37,808 bases of DNA from Erwinia tracheiphila (GTDB lineage: Bacteria; Pseudomonadota; Gammaproteobacteria; Enterobacterales; Enterobacteriaceae). The position numbers and the translations under genes are program-made. Within the stretch, counting starts at the first letter, position 1; each line of letters starts with the position of its first letter. This document shows positions 25,045 to 33,500 of the stretch, piece by piece. Where the stretch lies: NCBI RefSeq assembly GCF_021365465.1, contig NZ_CP089933.1, positions 1-37,808 on the forward strand. Direction: 5' to 3'. The notes under the pieces were generated by a model, which had not been told where the DNA came from, did not search any database, and saw only the letters and a program-made list of their open reading frames with translations.

Positions 25045-25239
25045 ATGGAAAGAGAATTTAGCGCAGTGGCTTCCCTGAAACGGAATGTGAAATTCTGGTT
25101 TGAATGTTGTGGGTGCAATAACGAGCAGGTTATCAGTAATGTGAAAAACTGGTTTGATTTTGCTTATTGTCCGGCAGAACAGGAGAAGGCTAAAAATGAA
25201 ATAATATCAGCATTAACTGGGGAGGAAAAAAAGATTTGA
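25045..25239 (+). CDS. Hypothetical small leading-region protein
   Basis: Sixty-four residues from MEREFSAVASLKRNVKFWFE to EIISALTGEEKKI. It contains two Trp-Phe pairs (FWF and NWF) and four cysteines (CCGC and a later YC). I do not recognise it. A start at 25000 is possible, but neither ATG has a strong ribosome site; the later one is chosen because the earlier codons (EGDTPPSIGEN) look like translated spacer. It lies between the split gene and a 44-aa gene, all transcribed toward oriT, in the region that would enter a recipient first. Confidence 0.5.
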   Translation: MEREFSAVASLKRNVKFWFECCGCNNEQVISNVKNWFDFAYCPAEQEKAKNEIISALTGEEKKI

Positions 25240-25307
25240 TTGTAGAGGTATCAGGTTGCTGGAACAGCCTGATACCTATGACATATAAACATATAGAGGG
25301 CGTTCAA

Positions 25308-25442
25308 ATGTCAATGCAGAAGATAATAGCTATTGCTGATTCCCTTGTAAAGGGATGGGAAGTAAAGATACCGGCATTAAAGGCCACTGAATGGGATGAG
25401 CTACGTTGGTGGCTGGATTACTTAAAAGGTTATGATATTTAA
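25308..25442 (+). CDS. Hypothetical 44-aa leading-region protein
   Basis: ATG 25308 has GAGGG 7 bp upstream, which decides the start over the longer frame from 25236. The product MSMQKIIAIADSLVKGWEVK ends DELRWWLDYLKGYDI, a compact amphipathic, tryptophan-rich protein of unknown family. An intrinsic terminator begins 3 bp after its stop, so it closes the small operon of leading-region genes. The transferred strand is the template for these genes, as is usual for leading-region genes that act early in a new host. Confidence 0.55.
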   Translation: MSMQKIIAIADSLVKGWEVKIPALKATEWDELRWWLDYLKGYDI

Positions 25443-25444
25443 AT

Positions 25445-25469
25445 AAAGCGGGGACATTCCCCGCTTTTT
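25445..25469 (+). terminator. Intrinsic terminator of the leading-region operon
   Basis: AAAGCGGGG (25445-25453) pairs with CCCCGCTTT (25459-25467) across ACATT, followed by further T residues. Confidence 0.88.
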
Positions 25470-25579
25470 CTTTGTTCCTTCCCCTAAAATTAATTCCCCC
25501 CGTCAAATGTCAGAAACGCAATTTCTAGGCAGGTAATGAACCGGATTGTGCCCGATAATAGATCTAGCCTGCTTCTTTT

Positions 25580-25620
25580 CCAGTAATCACCACACCTGAC
25601 GCAGGATTTGAAAATCCTGC
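25580..25620 (-). other. oriT: oriT nic region, F-like
   Basis: On the minus strand GGTGTGGTG (25596-25588) matches the F-family nic core GGTGT/GGTG, placing the predicted nick between 25592 and 25591. Just 5' of it on that strand is an inverted repeat, GCAGGATTT and AAATCCTGC (25601-25620), where the relaxase would bind. The transferred strand would lead leftwards through 25442, so traM and traI enter last, as in F. Confidence 0.75.
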
Positions 25621-25689
25621 AAGTTACTTAATAAACAATGAGTTAGTATGTTGCTTGTCTGTTTTGTTTGCGAATTTTCTATAAAATAA

Positions 25690-25916
25690 GACTCGCATTA
25701 GAGTCTTTTAATAGTCCCTTAGGAGTCCCCTATAGAGTCTGTTAAAACTATTATATATAAATCAGGATGTTATGGATTATCTCACTATCTTAGAGTCTAG
25801 TCGGAGTCTGATTTTATATTGTGATAGTCCTATTGAACTCTAATTAAGTTCTGGATAGACTCCTATCAGAGTCTGATTCTACTTACCTAAATGCTGTATA
25901 AAATAAAATCAGACTC
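25690..25916. promoter_or_regulatory. TraM-binding array: ten GANTC boxes, mostly in helically phased pairs
   Basis: GANTC starts at 25690, 25701, 25723, 25735, 25793, 25804, 25858, 25869, 25875 and 25912. Four pairs are 11, 12, 11 and 11 bp apart, one helical turn. TraM of F-like plasmids is known to bind GANTC motifs as cooperating tetramers and to repress its own promoter. The array lies between nic and traM, the expected place for sbm sites. Confidence 0.75.
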
Positions 25917-25944
25917 TAACTCAACTATGGATAAGGTGGTCGAA

Positions 25945-26352
25945 ATGCCAAGAGCGCAGGTTTACATAACTCAGAATAATTATAAAAGAATACAGTCTAT
26001 CGTGGATGCAAAAAAGGAAGATGGTGCTGACAGAACCGAAGCTAACGTTTCCTCAGTTGCTGCAATGCTACTGGACATAGGGTTACGAGTTTATGAATTT
26101 CAGCAAAAGAAAGAGCAAGAAGGAGAAATAGATAGCATACAAGAAAATAATGATTTACCTGATCCGCTGATGTTTAATAAAGTGTTACTGGAAAACATAC
26201 TCAAAGCTTCTTACGCTTCAACAACGCTACTTCAGATGATTGGTAACTTAGACGAGGTTAAGAATATAGATTCATTCAATTATGAAAATGTAAAAGTTCA
26301 AATAAGAGATAAAATAGACAGTCAGTTAACTAAAATTTTTAGTGACGATTGA
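25945..26352 (+). CDS. traM: TraM, relaxosome accessory protein
   Basis: The start at 25945 (MPRAQVYITQNNYKRIQSIV) has AAGGTGG 6 bp upstream and aligns with F TraM's MAKVNLYISNDAYEKINAII; the upstream frame from 25891 is leader. The 135-aa protein has the N-terminal ribbon-helix-helix, a VAAMLLDIGLRVYEFQQKKE block matching F's ASMLLELGLRVHEAQ, and an acidic C-terminus (KIDSQLTKIFSDD). The C-terminus in F binds the TraD tail. It should recognise the GANTC pairs just upstream and regulate itself. Normally traJ and traY follow; here there is only an IS256-family element. Confidence 0.88.
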   Translation: MPRAQVYITQNNYKRIQSIVDAKKEDGADRTEANVSSVAAMLLDIGLRVYEFQQKKEQEGEIDSIQENNDLPDPLMFNKVLLENILKASYASTTLLQMIGNLDEVKNIDSFNYENVKVQIRDKIDSQLTKIFSDD

Positions 26353-26470
26353 TGTGATAATGAGGGGTAGTTTACTGGGGTAATAAATCCATATATTTCT
26401 TATTCAATATAGTTGATTAGTTTTAAAGTAATGGAATGCATATTGGAAAATGCCCCACCTTTAATGGGAC

Positions 26471-27778
26471 CCTGTAAATAATTCTGTGTATCTGCCACCG
26501 TATTAAAGGTGATCGCTCAGGCGGTCACCAAACTCGATAATAAAGCGACTCATTGCCAGCCGCCAGTTCTGGATCGGCATACTCCATTTTTTCGAGGCCG
26601 ACTGGATTGCCAGATATATCACCTTGCGCACTGAGTCATCTGTCGGGAACACTTTGCGTTTCTTTATCGCTGCCCGGATAACGCTGTTCAGCGACTCGAT
26701 GGCATTCGTGGTGTAGATAGCCTTACGTATATCTGGTGGATAACCAAAGAACGTATTGAGATTTTCCCAGTGTGCACGCCAGCTTTTGCTGATTTGCGGA
26801 TATTTGTCGTCCCAGACATCAGCGAACTTATCCAGGGCCATCAGCGCTGCTGCTTCTGTCGGAGCCTGATAAACCGCTTTCAGACCGCCAGTAACGGCTT
26901 TATAGTCCTTCCATGACACGTATTTCAGGCTGTTGCGTACCATGTGAATAATGCACAACTGGATATGCGTCTGCGGGTACACGCTGTTTATCGCATCCGG
27001 AAAGCCCTTAAGGCCATCCACGCAGGCAATCAGGATATCCTGGAGACCTCGATTCTTCAGCTCAGTCAGCACGCTGAGCCAGAACTTCGCACCTTCATTT
27101 TCTGCGAGCCACATGCCCAGTAATTCTTTCTGGCCTTCGGTGTTAATACCCAGAGCAAGGAATACGGCTTTGTTAATTACAGTGCCACTGTGGCGAACTT
27201 TTACGACAATACAGTCAAGATAAACAATGGGATACAGAGCATCCAGCGGACGGTTTTGCCACTCAGATACCTGCTCTTTCACCGCATCAGTGACTTTCGA
27301 TATCAGCGTGGGTGAGACGTCCGCATCGTACATTTCTTTGAAGGTGGCGACAATCTCCCGGGTGGTCATGCCTTTTGCATACAACGACAGGATCTGACTG
27401 TCCATCTGCGTAATACGTGTCTGATTTTTCTTAATAAGCTGAGGTTCGAAGGTGCTTTCACGATCACGTGGTGTACTGATTTCAATCTCACCATCGTCGC
27501 ACAACAACGTTTTTGACGAATAACCATTGCGGGTATTTGAGCCTGTTTTGGGTGCGTTCTTTTCGTGTCCGATGTGGTCAGTCAGCTCAGCATTGAGCGC
27601 AGTTTCAACTGTAAGCTTCGTCAGCATGCGGGAAAACTGGTTGAGATCGGCTTCGGTTTTCAGCCCCTTAGCCAGTTCAGCCGCAAGGGCTTTGAGTCTT
27701 TTTTCGTCCATAATTACCTGTCTCCGTTATCGAAATGAAGATATCAAAAACAGGCAGATACACAATTTAAATTACAGG
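26471..27778 (-). mobile_element. IS256-family element (IS285-like)
   Basis: The ends read CCTGTAAATAATTCTGTGTA (26471 on) and, on the other strand, CCTGTAATTTAAATTGTGTA (from 27778), both continuing TCTGCC. The length is 1,308 bp, close to Yersinia IS285 (1,318 bp, from memory). I see no matching 8-9 bp duplication at the borders. It occupies the place where traJ, traY and the pilus genes lie in F, so a deletion may be associated with it. Confidence 0.85.
26503..27711 (-). CDS. IS256-family transposase
   Basis: The 402-aa protein carries the DDE triad Asp166 (PIVYLDCIVVKVR), Asp232 (ACVDGLKGFPDAI) and Glu339 (YTTNAIESLNSVIR), with the family helix-turn-helix MTTREIVATFKEMY near residue 115. 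It is closely similar to the IS285/IS1414 group as I recall them (MDEKxLKALAAELAKGLKTE start). It is full length, with one gene per element. It moves its own element by a copy-out circle mechanism. It has no other role here, except that its insertion lies between traM and the lytic transglycosylase gene. Confidence 0.93.
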   Translation of the reverse strand: MDEKRLKALAAELAKGLKTEADLNQFSRMLTKLTVETALNAELTDHIGHEKNAPKTGSNTRNGYSSKTLLCDDGEIEISTPRDRESTFEPQLIKKNQTRITQMDSQILSLYAKGMTTREIVATFKEMYDADVSPTLISKVTDAVKEQVSEWQNRPLDALYPIVYLDCIVVKVRHSGTVINKAVFLALGINTEGQKELLGMWLAENEGAKFWLSVLTELKNRGLQDILIACVDGLKGFPDAINSVYPQTHIQLCIIHMVRNSLKYVSWKDYKAVTGGLKAVYQAPTEAAALMALDKFADVWDDKYPQISKSWRAHWENLNTFFGYPPDIRKAIYTTNAIESLNSVIRAAIKKRKVFPTDDSVRKVIYLAIQSASKKWSMPIQNWRLAMSRFIIEFGDRLSDHL

Positions 27779-27860
27779 CTCGATTCGACGACAGCCGATA
27801 CTGAAATATTAATGCTCCAGTGCTCAAACTGAATCATTATTTGTAATTAAAACCCTGATA

Positions 27861-27887
27861 AGCGCAGTCTTCCTGACTGCGCTTTTT
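27861..27887 (+). terminator. Intrinsic terminator upstream of the transglycosylase gene
   Basis: AGCGCAGTC and GACTGCGCT form a 9-bp stem with loop TTCCT, followed by TTTT. It must end a transcript from a gene that has been lost or replaced by the IS256 element. Confidence 0.8.
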
Positions 27888-27903
27888 CCTGTGGAATAAA
27901 TCT

Positions 27904-28371
27904 ATGCGACTCATTAAATCACTGATACTGGTGGCGGTCTGCCTGTGCTCAATGAATGCCAGCGCGTTCTGTTTCGTGCAGGCTGGAGAACGCTACCACC
28001 TTGACCCGATGCTACTTGAAGCGATTGCCATGCAGGAAAGTAGCCTCAATCCGCGAATCACCAATGATAACGGCCCGCGACTAGGCAAAGACTATGGGCT
28101 GATGCAAATCAACAGCAGGCATATTCCTGAACTGGTCAGAATGGGGGTTATCCGCTCCCCGCAGGACTTACTGAATGACCCGTGTCTGAATGTGCAAATC
28201 GGTGCATGGATACTCGCCAGGCATTTACGGACGTGTGGTGTTAACTGGCACTGTCTGGGTTCATACAACGCTGGTTTCTCCGATAAGAATGCCGGTAAGC
28301 GGGAACATTACGCCAACCTTATTTATAACCTCTACGTCCGCGTTAATCGCTCGCAAAAAATAACAGGTTAA
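27904..28371 (+). CDS. Conjugation-associated lytic transglycosylase (VirB1/Orf169-like)
   Basis: The 155-aa protein has a signal peptide (MRLIKSLILVAVCLCSMNASA, cleaved near residue 21) and a transglycosylase fold with catalytic Glu45 in LEAIAMQESSLNPR. DYGLMQINSRH (about 68-78) and LGSYNAGF (about 119-126) follow. It acts in the periplasm to open the peptidoglycan for the transfer channel. F has a counterpart, gene X, beside oriT. Here it precedes traD by 21 bp and is probably cotranscribed. Since no secretion-channel genes remain, it is a relict or serves a helper system. Confidence 0.85.
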   Translation: MRLIKSLILVAVCLCSMNASAFCFVQAGERYHLDPMLLEAIAMQESSLNPRITNDNGPRLGKDYGLMQINSRHIPELVRMGVIRSPQDLLNDPCLNVQIGAWILARHLRTCGVNWHCLGSYNAGFSDKNAGKREHYANLIYNLYVRVNRSQKITG

Positions 28372-28392
28372 GTCCTCTTACCGGAGAAAAAA

Positions 28393-30540
28393 ATGAGTTT
28401 CAAAGGCCGTGATATTACGCAGGGCGGTCAGGTCACGTTTATGCGTTTCCGGATGTTCCTGCAAGTTAATAATGTTCTGTTCTACTATGTTTTTATTGGA
28501 TGGCTGGCTTTGCTGGGGTTCATCCTTTATCTGCGATTAAATACCCAGACATTCCTTAATGGTCTGGTTTACTGGTGGAGTCATACATTAATCCCGTTTG
28601 GTTCAATTATCAGAAAGCCGCCCGTTTACCCCGTAAGATATTACGGAAATATTCTTTATTATACTTACGATAAAATTCTCACCGACAAATATACGGTCTG
28701 GTGTGGCATCACTCTGAGAAATGAAATTATCCTGTCAGGATTATTCGCATCGATAATTACTTTTACTGTGGTTATGGGAGTGTTCTGGTATATCGGGCGA
28801 GTGGGGAAAAAAGCCAGCGAAGATGAAGTGACCGGTGGCCGTATTCTTGAAGATAACCCCAAAGTTGTGGCGAGTCTTATGCGCAGGCGGGGAACGGCTT
28901 CACATATCGTGATTGATGGCCTGCCAATAGTCAAAAATTCTGAAATACAGAACTTCGCCATGCACGGAACGGTGGGGACAGGCAAATCGACGCTGATGCG
29001 TAAGAAATTGCTTCGGCTACGTGAAGCCGGTGTCCCGGTCATTATTTATGACAAAGGGAATACCTTTGTAGAGGAATTCTTTGACGAATCCATCGATATC
29101 ATTCTTAACCCGATGGACAGGCGCTGCGCTAACTGGGATATGTGGGCGGAATGTCAGACGCTACCCGACCTGGAGGCTGTCACGGAAACGCTTATCCCGA
29201 TGGGGAACAGCGGCGATCCATTCTGGCAGGCGTCAGCCAGGACGATTTTTGCTGAAGGTGCCGAGCAGATGCGCGGTGATAAGAAGCGGACGTATAACAG
29301 CTTCCTGCGCACACTGCTGGCGATCAAACTTGATAAACTGCGTGACTTTCTGGCCGGAACGCCAGCTTCCATGCTGGTTGATGGCAGCATTGAGAAAACG
29401 GCCATTTCGATTCGCAGCGTTCTCACCAACTATGTGAAGTCGCTACGCTATTTGCAGGGTATCGACCGCGAGGGTAAAAAGCCGTTCACCATCCGTGAAT
29501 GGATGCAGGGCAACAGCGATAAAAAGCGCAGCGGCTGGCTGTTTATCACCTCCAATCAGCGTCACCATGAATCGCTGAAGCCGCTGATCTCTATGTGGCT
29601 GGGCATTGCGTCCGGCAACCTTCTGTCACTGCATGAGAACCGTTACCGGCGCGTCTGGTTTTTTTATGACGAACTGACCTCGCTGCATAAGCTGCCTAAT
29701 TTGCCTTACATCATTGCGGAAGCCCGTAAATATGGTGGCTGCTTTGTGCTGGGGTTCCAGTCCTATGCGCAACTGGAGGAAACCTACGGGCCTAAATTTG
29801 CGGCGGCTATCTATGACCTGCTGAATACCAAATATTTTTTCCGTTCCCCCAGCGCGGCCATTGCGAAATTTGTTGAAGAAGATATCGGTCAGACCGTCCG
29901 CAAGCGTTTCTCTGAACAGACCAGCTTTGGTACGGATGAGGTGCGCGACGGTATCAGCTACGGCAAAGACGAAGAACGGGTATCGATAGTCAGCTATTCA
30001 GATGTTCAGGGGCTGGAAGACCTTCAGTGCTTCGTCACGCTTCCTGGTAAATATCCCGTTGTTCGTCTCACCCTGAAATACCAGCCCCTGCCTAAAGTCG
30101 CGGAAGGACTCCTTGAACGTGACGTGAAAACCTCTCTCGACCCTGAAATTGAGAAGGAGATCAGCCAGCAGGAAAGCAGCGAACGGCTGGCAGCGAGAAA
30201 GTTGTTCATTCCTTCCGACACTCAGGTGAAAACCGATCCGGCACCGGCAGGCAACTCCGCAGGTGTGTCGTCTGTACCGACCGAAACCGAAGGCTCCGGG
30301 CCGGATTCATCTTCGACAGGCCCGTCAGGCGACAAGCCAGCTGCTACGGACAAACCTGCCCGTGGTGGTGGCCGTGAGAACGAAATACCTCATGGCGTCA
30401 GCACTGACGGTGAGGTTGTCGATATGGAAGCGTATGAAGCCTGGCAACAGGAGATGCAGCATGGCACCCGTGATGAGGTCCGCCGTGAGGAAGTGAATAT
30501 CAACCACCACCCATCGCATGAAATTGATATGGAGTTGTGA
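28393..30540 (+). CDS. traD: TraD, type IV coupling protein
   Basis: The 715-aa protein is full length for F TraD (about 717). It has two membrane segments (about 28-48 and 112-134) around a periplasmic loop and Walker A HGTVGTGKST (191-200). Walker B is RRVWFFYDELTSL, near residue 420. A proline- and serine-rich spacer leads to an acidic tail (HHPSHEIDMEL) of the kind that contacts TraM. It is a hexameric inner-membrane ATPase that brings the relaxosome to the secretion channel. GGAG precedes the ATG. Its stop codon overlaps the traI start (TGATG), so the two are coupled. Confidence 0.92.
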   Translation: MSFKGRDITQGGQVTFMRFRMFLQVNNVLFYYVFIGWLALLGFILYLRLNTQTFLNGLVYWWSHTLIPFGSIIRKPPVYPVRYYGNILYYTYDKILTDKYTVWCGITLRNEIILSGLFASIITFTVVMGVFWYIGRVGKKASEDEVTGGRILEDNPKVVASLMRRRGTASHIVIDGLPIVKNSEIQNFAMHGTVGTGKSTLMRKKLLRLREAGVPVIIYDKGNTFVEEFFDESIDIILNPMDRRCANWDMWAECQTLPDLEAVTETLIPMGNSGDPFWQASARTIFAEGAEQMRGDKKRTYNSFLRTLLAIKLDKLRDFLAGTPASMLVDGSIEKTAISIRSVLTNYVKSLRYLQGIDREGKKPFTIREWMQGNSDKKRSGWLFITSNQRHHESLKPLISMWLGIASGNLLSLHENRYRRVWFFYDELTSLHKLPNLPYIIAEARKYGGCFVLGFQSYAQLEETYGPKFAAAIYDLLNTKYFFRSPSAAIAKFVEEDIGQTVRKRFSEQTSFGTDEVRDGISYGKDEERVSIVSYSDVQGLEDLQCFVTLPGKYPVVRLTLKYQPLPKVAEGLLERDVKTSLDPEIEKEISQQESSERLAARKLFIPSDTQVKTDPAPAGNSAGVSSVPTETEGSGPDSSSTGPSGDKPAATDKPARGGGRENEIPHGVSTDGEVVDMEAYEAWQQEMQHGTRDEVRREEVNINHHPSHEIDMEL

Positions 30541-33500
30541 TGCTTTCAGTTGAACCGATTCATGGCGACGCCAGATATTACGGCGGTGAAGCCAACTTTG
30601 AGACACTGGAAAATGCCGATGGTCACTGGATGGGGAAAGGTGCGGCCATGCTGGGACTGGAGGGTAAAGTCGTTCCGGAAGTCTTTGATGAAATGCTCCG
30701 GGGACATCTGCCTGATGGTACGGTGATTTCACGTCAGATAGCGGGTAATGAAACAAACCGTCCGGGCATGGATCTGACCTTTGGGGCGCCAAAAAGTCTT
30801 TCCATCCTCGCCCTGCTGGGCGGGGATACCCGGTTGATTGATGCGCATAATGAGGCGGTCAGGCTGGCGATGCTGGAAGTGGAGAAAAGCGTCAATACCC
30901 GCCTTACCCGTGACAGTGTCACCACTACGGTGACGACCGGCAACATGGTTGCCGCTGTCTATACGCATGATACGAACCGTGAAGGTGAAATGCACCTCCA
31001 CTCGCACGGCCTGCTGTTCAATGTCACCAAAGCTGATGATGGTAAGTGGCATGCACTGGGGAGTGATACCCGCCAGCGCAGTGGCATCCGGGAGCAGGTT
31101 TACGATCTGAAACTCGCTTACGGGCAGTTTTACCGCGAGTATTTGCGCCCGATGGTGGAAGACTGTGGTTACACGCCGGTCAGAAGCGGACCGCATGGCA
31201 TGTATGAATTTGCTGAAGTTCCACCGGATGTGATCCGTGCATTTTCTCAGCGAACCGCGCAGATTGATGATGCCGTAGGGCGGGATGCCAGCCCGCTTTC
31301 CCGCTCGGTTGCGGCGCTGGATACCCGTAAAAACAAGGCGTTCGTCGAGGGGGAAGCGAGACGTGAACAGTGGGATAAGGTGCTGTCGGACTACGACTTT
31401 GATCCGGATAAGACGATCCAGGCAGCCCGTGAACGCAGCCGGTCGCAGGCAGCAGAACGCGGCGAAGCGGAAGCGGGTTCTCGGGCCAGCGCGACACTCA
31501 CGGCTGAACCTGCACTGAAAGAGGCCATCACGCAGGCTCTGTCGTCTCTCAGTGATAAAAAAGCGCAGTTTGCCTACAGCGAAGTCCTGACCGCCGTTGT
31601 GTCACTGCTGCCAGCGGAAAAGGATATGGTGCAGCGGGCCAGAACGGGAATCGATACCGCTATTGAGCAGGGCCGTCTTATTGCCCTGGATAAGGATAAG
31701 GGCATTTTCACGTCTGATATTCATGTGCTCGATGAACTGACGGTTCGCCAGTTTGCGCGGGAGCATATGGATTCCGGCCGCGCCATTGTCTCCGGCGAAG
31801 CCCTGCTGAACGGGCCGCTTGCCGCCGTTTCCGGGGTCTGTGCTGAACTGGCAGAGAATCGCGATCCGCTTGCGGTGATATATGGGCGCGGCGGTGCAGC
31901 CGTCCAGCGTGGGCGGGCTGAACAACTGGCCGGGCTGGCGGTGTCGCAGGGGCGTCAGGTTATAGTGCTGGCTGCCGACCGGAAAAGCGAAGTCTTTCTG
32001 GGAGAGAGTGAAACCCTGTCAGGTCGGGTTGCCGGGCGTGGCGTACTGAAGACTGACCTGCCATTGACCGCCCATACCACCGTGATTGTCCCGGAGGCTG
32101 AAACGCTGGGGCTGAAGGACAGCGTCTTCCTGATGGAAAAAGCGCGGGAAAGCGGTGCGCAGATCCTGCTGATGGACAGCGGTAAACGGCAGGGGACAGG
32201 CAGCGTCCTTTCGGTGCTTCAGGAAGAAGGTGCTGCCCACTATCGTTTTAATGACGCGCCCGTGCCAGTGGCACAGCTTACGTCTGAAGCGGATAAAAAG
32301 GTACGCTACAGCCATCTTGCCGCAGAGTATGCCCGCGATATTACAGCCGGGCAAAGCGTCGTTGCGCAGGTTGCCGGTGAGCGTGAGCAACAGGTACTGA
32401 CGGGGTATATTCGTGATGCGCTACGTGAGCAGGGGCGTATCACCGGCGATGATATCCAAATTGAAACATTGTCTCCTGTCTGGCTCGACGGTAAGAACCG
32501 GAAAAGCCGCGATACCTACCGCGAAGGTATGGTGATGGAGCGCTGGAATGCTGACAAAAAGAACATGGAGCGCTGGCGTATTGATCGTGTCGGTGCTGAA
32601 ACCAGCGTGATTCGCCTGGTGAATGATGCCGGTGAACAGCAGCATCAAAAAATCAGCCAGATTGACGCCTCATGGAGCCTTTTCAAATCCCGGACGCTGG
32701 AGGTGGCTCCCGGCGATCAGCTACGGGTTACGGGGAGGGAAGCGAAAGGCAGGCTGAAGGCACAGGATGTGATCAGCGTAGTCAGCGCCGGTGATGGCGT
32801 TGTTGCGCTGGAGAAAAACGGAAAGGTTATCCGGGCAGATATCTCCCAGCCCCTGAAGGTTGAACATAACTATGTTGAATCCCTGGGTAAATCGATAGCG
32901 CCTGAAGGAAAAGTGCTGGCCGCACTCAGCGGGCGTGAGATGCGCGATGATGTGCTTAATACCCTGACCCGCAGCGGCAGTGATATCCGGATATTTACCG
33001 CAATGGATGCCGAACGGGGCGAGGCAAAACTTGCCCGCAGTCCTGCCGTCCGGGTGATAAGCGCCCAGGTGGAAGCGGCCACAGGCGCAAAAGGGGTTGA
33101 TGCCGCACTTGATGCCGCAAGAGATCTGCCACGAACCCCGGCTGCTCAGGTCGTGTATCTGGCTCTCAGTCAGGTGCAGCATAAAAAAACAGCGTTCCTG
33201 GACCCGGAACTGCTCAGTGCTGCGCTCAGTATTAATTCAGCGGTCGGCATTCCGGCTATCCGGTCTGAGATTAACCGACAGGTAAAGGACGGCGAGCTTA
33301 TCCGGCTGGAAGCCGGGCTGATGCTGCCGAAATCCACCTTTGAAACTGAGAAGGCCATTCTGCGCCATATCGCTGAAGGGAAAGGCAGCGTCACGCCGCT
33401 GATGGCGTCGGTGCCTGAACAGTATCTTACGGGACTGACGGCAGGGCAGCAGGCCGCCACGCGCATGGTTCTGGAAAGCGCCGACCGCTTTACGGCGGTG

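Noticed and set aside
25690..25916. GANTC boxes as adenine-methylation control sites
   Set aside because: GANTC is also the CcrM site, but that system is alphaproteobacterial; clustering next to traM in helical pairs is better explained by TraM.
25690..25916. CRISPR-like array or replication iterons
   Set aside because: The repeats are only 5-7 bp, occur in both orientations and lack uniform spacers or an adjacent cas or rep gene.
26462..27787. Target duplication for the IS256-family element
   Set aside because: The 8-9 bp on the two sides (TAATGGGAC and CTCGATTCG) are unrelated, so either a recombination followed or one border is mis-set.
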